NCBI GenBank assembly: GCA_001051155.2
Contig: JYIP02000001.1
Location: forward strand, 5,394,001 to 5,458,000
Reading direction: 5' to 3'
Source of the DNA: Chrysoporthe austroafricana
Taxonomy: Eukaryota; Ascomycota; Sordariomycetes; Diaporthales; Cryphonectriaceae
DNA length: 64,000 bases
Numbering within the stretch: position 1 is the first letter of the stretch; each line of letters starts with the position of its first letter. This document shows positions 60,447 to 64,000 of the stretch, in pieces. A program made the translations under genes and the position numbers. Under the pieces are notes generated by a model that searched no databases, was not told the origin of the DNA, and was given only the letters and a program-made list of their open reading frames with translations.

Positions 60447-61120
60447 AAGTCGGTGTCGAGGGTGTGGGAAGAAAGAAGAAATCCCAGGCGTAAAACAATC
60501 GGATAGTGATACAGAACGAGATCCAGCATGGAGCAGGGCTGGAGGATGAAGACTTGGGTTCTCGAGGCAACGTGTGTTTATGAGGGCAGCTTGCCCGCCC
60601 TGCTCGTGTGTTTTATGGCCTGGCTTACTGTCTAATGCATGCTGTCTTCGTGACAGAGGCAGATACAGTGTCCTTAGTTGCTTCGCAAGAGACACGATAT
60701 TCATCTGGGCAGCAGTCCAGATCGCAGAGGATTAATAAAAGCACACACCATACTTCAGAGCCCCGACTATCCGTTTGCTCGCATGTGAGGTCAACACCGA
60801 AGGAGAAAGGAGGGTGCTCACAAGATGTACTGTGGGTGAGGCAGACACTGTGATCGATAGCCCACTTCGGAAAACTCTCACCGTTGTCGACCGTCTGCTC
60901 GGCACGAGTCGAGGCGATCTGTGCAGCGGGCTGGTCTACATGTCAATCGAAAAGGTCACGAGCATCGCAGCCTTTCCTGCACTGGCGCGCCGCCGGAACG
61001 AGAAATTGGACCCTCGAACCTCTCGCTAGTTGAGATCCTGCAATTTACGGATAAGCCCCCCAGCTATGCCGCTTCTCGCCCAGAGGGAGACGTTGTTCTT
61101 CCGTGCCGGAATAATACCTA
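60339..61120. other. Intergenic region between convergent SET and HET genes
   Basis: About 0.8 kb. It holds the T15/A29 tract described separately. No gene. Confidence 0.6.
60401..60444. repeat. T15-A29 homopolymer inverted tract
   Basis: Fifteen T (60401-60415) are followed directly by 29 A (60416-60444). The 15+15 inner bases form a perfect palindrome. It starts 62 bp after the stop of the SET gene. Run lengths of this kind are prone to sequencing and replication slippage. Confidence 0.85.
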
Positions 61121-63718
61121 CTAGATTATTTCTATATCCCGTAACTCGGCCTCGTTTGGATGAGCAGCCGCATCCGCGGTGATGCCGTGCACGTACGCCT
61201 CGCCTACTAGACGGTACGTCCCTTCTTCGCCCCCGGCCCGTCGCAGGATATAGGGCTCCGAAGCGCCCGCGATCAGCCACACCTCGTCCCCCGGCACGAC
61301 GGAGCGGGACCCGAGGCCCAGGAAGCCCCTCGCCGTCCTGAACAGCCGCCGCCAGGCGTAGTTGTACGTCAGGGCGGTGCAGAGCTCGCGCTCGGCGGGG
61401 TCCAGGGCATCCGCCTCGTTGCTGTTGAACTCCAGCATCATAAACGGGATGCTGTGCAGCATGAGGGGGTACGCCTTGTCCCAGTCGAAGCCGTCGCGCC
61501 TGTAGCCGCGCGACGCCGGGCCGCCCTCCCGGCCGCCGGCGCGGTGGAGCTCCTCGGCGCTGGGGAGGCGGTCTGAGCCGGGCTCGTCAGCCGCCTGGAG
61601 CGCGGCGATCATGTCGAGGAGCGTCTTGTCGCTCTTGGTCCGCTGTGCGAAGAGAGACAGGAGAAGGGTCTTCAAGGACGCCCTGGCCGCGGCCGCCTTC
61701 TCGGCGCCGCGCACATCTGTCACGTCTTGGTTGTGTGTAGCCGTTCGTATCAATGCCTCCACCCTGCTGCCCCCGGCGGGGTATACTGGATCCAGGGACA
61801 AGGCGATACCGAAGAAAGCCCGGGGGCTGAACGCGGCCAGTCCTGGAACGGCGTTGTCCGGCAGAATGATACTCTTGACTTTCTCTTCGACGTCCACCGG
61901 TCGGTCTTCGCCGCGCTCAACGGTATCCCAGCGGATGCCGCGCAGACAGATCGACCTCCCGCCGCCACCCAGCTCCAGCCTCATCGGCACTTGCGACCAG
62001 GCCGGCACCGAGTTGCCTGCTAGAGGGTGGACAGGACTTCGGCGGCTGTAGTCGGGGACCCACGACGGCAAGCGCAGGGGCTCATCCGCCGGTCCCGTAA
62101 TCTTCGTGCCCTCAGCGTATGTCAAGCCCAGAAACGGCCGTATGGTGTTTTCACCGGGCAGAACGTGGAAGGCGCACGCCGTATACACCTCCTCCACCGA
62201 CATGTTGTAGTCGGCGGCCAGCGGGGGCTCCGCGAGCAGGCCGAGGAGGCCGAAGACCTTGTCGCGCGGGTCGGTGCACTGCGACATCAGGCTCATGAAC
62301 ATGACGAGGCCCAGGCCGACGGTGGTCCTCTCCGGGTACCCGGGCCAGCCCAGGCCGATCTCCCGGTTCCGCAGCTCCAGGTAGCTGCGCTCCCAGTCGG
62401 TGGGGCGGCCGAAGCTGCGGAGGACGACGACCTGGAGGGCGGTGCTGCGCGCGCGGACGAACCCCCAGCGCAGGTCGAGCTCGAGGAGCGGGGGCTGCTG
62501 GCGGAGGCGCACGCGCTCGCGCTGCAGCCGCGGCGAGCAGTCGCACCGGGCGAACTCGTACAGCAGCTCCCAGGCGAAGCGGTAGCGGCCGCAGAGGACG
62601 CGGAGGCGCCGGGCGAGGGCGACCTCCTGGAGGATCCAGACGCGCTGCCACCACGCGCGCGCCATGAGCCGGCCGAGGGCGTCGAAGAGGGCGTCCGTCG
62701 CCGGGCGGTCGTACCGCGGGCCTGGGACGTCGCCCATGGGGTACGTGAAGCAGAGCCACCAGTCGCCCGCGTCGCGGGCGATGATCCGCGTGGCCTCCTT
62801 GGCGGCGGCGGTGTGCTCGTCCTCGGCGCCGAGCCACACGAGCACCTCGTCGGCCGAGGTGTAGATGCGGCGCATGAGGGCCACCTGGGCGTTCCTCTCG
62901 GGGATGTCGGCCTGGTTGATGGACACGGCGTCGATCCAGACCGGGGTGGGCCGGTCGTCGCGCACGCCGCTCTGGGAGTAGTCGTCGTCGCGCTCCCTCG
63001 GCCAGGGCGCGCGCAGGAACGCGGCGACGGCCTCCCACTGCCTCCGCCTGTGCCGGACCGCCAGCTCGAGCGGCGTCGCGCCGGCGCCGTTCCGGCACTG
63101 CACGTCGGCGCCGGCCCAGACCAGCCGCTTGGCGACGGCGAGGTGGCCGTTCTCGGCGGCGTAGTGCAGGGCCGTGGTGCCGAAGCCGTCGGCGGCGCGC
63201 ACGTCGGCGCCGCGGCGGAGCAGGTCGGCGACGTACGACTCCAGGCCCTTCTCGGCGGCGCGGACGAGCGGCGTCTTCGCGAAGGGCGGCAGCCTCCGCG
63301 CCACGTCCTCGCCGAGGGCGTCGTCGTCGCAGTCAGGGTCGGGTGACTCGTGCCACCGCGCCTGGAGGTAGGCCAGGCCCTCGTGCAGGTTCCGGTGGAC
63401 GCGCAGGACGCGGCCGCCCAGCAGGATCGGCAGCGTCTTGTCCGGGCCGTACTCGGCGTCGCGGGCGAGGTCCTGCGGCGTGCGGTCTTCCTGCTGGAAC
63501 GGGCTGCCCCAGGTGTAGGACAGAGCGGCGTAGCGCGGCCGGTGCTCGGCGTCCAGGTCGACGATCTGGGTCGAGCAGCGGATCAGGCTCGCCGCCTCGG
63601 AGGCGCCGTCCTCGGTGGCCGCGGGCGGCAGGACTGTGATCAAGCGGATGGATGTGGGAGACGGGAGGGGGCCATATTGGAAGTCTGGAGGGCCAGCGAC
63701 GTGGTCTCGATCATCCAT
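61121..63718 (-). CDS. HET-domain protein with ankyrin repeats nested inside the HET domain
   Basis: A single exon codes 865 residues. The HET domain begins with PRYAALSYTWG (residues 61-71) and continues to LRVHRNLHEGLAYL. It is then interrupted by about 90 residues with three ankyrin repeats (about 148-180, 181-213 and 214-238; TTALHYAAENGHLAVAKRLV is the clearest). It resumes at VWIDAVSINQADIPERNAQV (259 on) with VLVWLG and WWQRVWILQE. The C-terminal half has the usual HET-protein ending (PGDEVWLIAGAS..YILRR..YRLVGEAYVHGI). HET proteins trigger cell death when hyphae of different genotype fuse, and some respond to other non-self. Whether this one acts in incompatibility is unknown. There is no NACHT or other NTPase domain. 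It is convergent with the SET gene. Confidence 0.92.
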   Translation of the reverse strand: MDDRDHVAGPPDFQYGPLPSPTSIRLITVLPPAATEDGASEAASLIRCSTQIVDLDAEHRPRYAALSYTWGSPFQQEDRTPQDLARDAEYGPDKTLPILLGGRVLRVHRNLHEGLAYLQARWHESPDPDCDDDALGEDVARRLPPFAKTPLVRAAEKGLESYVADLLRRGADVRAADGFGTTALHYAAENGHLAVAKRLVWAGADVQCRNGAGATPLELAVRHRRRQWEAVAAFLRAPWPRERDDDYSQSGVRDDRPTPVWIDAVSINQADIPERNAQVALMRRIYTSADEVLVWLGAEDEHTAAAKEATRIIARDAGDWWLCFTYPMGDVPGPRYDRPATDALFDALGRLMARAWWQRVWILQEVALARRLRVLCGRYRFAWELLYEFARCDCSPRLQRERVRLRQQPPLLELDLRWGFVRARSTALQVVVLRSFGRPTDWERSYLELRNREIGLGWPGYPERTTVGLGLVMFMSLMSQCTDPRDKVFGLLGLLAEPPLAADYNMSVEEVYTACAFHVLPGENTIRPFLGLTYAEGTKITGPADEPLRLPSWVPDYSRRSPVHPLAGNSVPAWSQVPMRLELGGGGRSICLRGIRWDTVERGEDRPVDVEEKVKSIILPDNAVPGLAAFSPRAFFGIALSLDPVYPAGGSRVEALIRTATHNQDVTDVRGAEKAAAARASLKTLLLSLFAQRTKSDKTLLDMIAALQAADEPGSDRLPSAEELHRAGGREGGPASRGYRRDGFDWDKAYPLMLHSIPFMMLEFNSNEADALDPAERELCTALTYNYAWRRLFRTARGFLGLGSRSVVPGDEVWLIAGASEPYILRRAGGEEGTYRLVGEAYVHGITADAAAHPNEAELRDIEII

Positions 63719-64000
63719 GACTGCTGTTCCCGAGCCTGGAGCTTATAATTACGGCGCGAGCGGCTAGAGTACCTAGACTGCCGTCTTCCCCCCCTCCGCC
63801 TGACCGGCTTCATGATAGAAAGCATCCTCTGAAAATACCCAAACTGGCTTGCGGGGCTGCCCTGCTGACTACGATAGCCTGGAACGAGCAGGACAAGCAT
63901 AAACATCCTTCGGCTGGGGGGGGGGGAGGTTACCTCCCATGTAGATAGAATAAGAGAGACATCCACCCGCTGTTGGCGAAAATACAACATGGGCTGTTCC

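Noticed and set aside
62027..63346. 439-codon plus-strand frame antisense to the HET gene
   Set aside because: Rich in Ala, Gly, Val, Arg and Glu, as expected from the shadow of a very GC-rich gene; no motif.

Overview
This window is nuclear DNA from a filamentous ascomycete, most likely a Sordariomycete. The genes have short introns (mostly 50-70 nt) with GT..AG borders and CTGAC/CTAAC-like branch points. Coding regions are GC-rich. The contents are typical of Pezizomycotina: a DUF3433-type membrane protein, a HET-domain protein, a Ste20/PAK kinase and a sugar O-acetyltransferase. No transposon, tRNA, rRNA or CRISPR array was seen. The species cannot be named from this sequence.

Layout. 1-3949 (-): 3'-truncated DUF3433-like surface protein carrying nine copies of a YLxxGKTT motif. 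7411-8321 (+): type I membrane protein with an in-frame TAG inside its conserved ectodomain. 9343-10970 (+): Lsb5-like VHS/GAT endocytic adaptor. 11767-14094 (-): ER Hsp70 BiP/Kar2 with HDEL. 15288-17720 (-): Hbs1 ribosome-rescue GTPase. 19202-21133 (+): CCT5, chaperonin epsilon subunit. 21642-25653 (-): AZUL + HECT ubiquitin ligase. 27325-29104 (+): Rei1-like 60S biogenesis factor. 29985-31040 (+): disordered Ser/Arg-rich orphan. 32627-36607 (+): Scp160/vigilin multi-KH protein. 37635-38862 (-): orphan with two CxxC pairs. 39981-40393 (+): doubtful small gene. 43953-46926 (+): Ste20-type PAK kinase. 48690-49671 (-): maltose-type O-acetyltransferase. 50969-52164 (+): Ccc1/VIT1 vacuolar Fe/Mn transporter. 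52823-54462 (+): seven-helix orphan membrane protein. 54782-56656 (-): secreted carboxylesterase. 58980-60338 (+): SET-domain protein. 61121-63718 (-): HET protein with ankyrin repeats nested inside the HET domain.

Most of the window is housekeeping rather than a dedicated cluster. Protein-quality and translation genes (BiP, Hbs1, CCT5, HECT ligase, Rei1, Scp160) fill 11-37 kb, but nothing shows that they are co-regulated. Hbs1/CCT5 and HECT/Rei1 are divergent pairs with shared upstream regions of about 1.5-1.7 kb. Several neighbours are convergent: Lsb5/BiP, CCT5/HECT, Scp160/orphan, PAK/acetyltransferase, 7TM/esterase and SET/HET. The right third (48-64 kb) holds more accessory-type genes: transporter, receptor-like orphan, secreted esterase, SET and HET proteins.

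The most interesting items are the YLxxGKTT repeat protein, the ankyrin-in-HET architecture, the receptor-like 7TM orphan, the interrupted membrane-protein gene at 7.4 kb, and a yeast-like unfolded-protein-response element upstream of BiP. Exon borders were placed by eye from splice signals and frame continuity. In every complete spliced model the summed exon length is a multiple of three.
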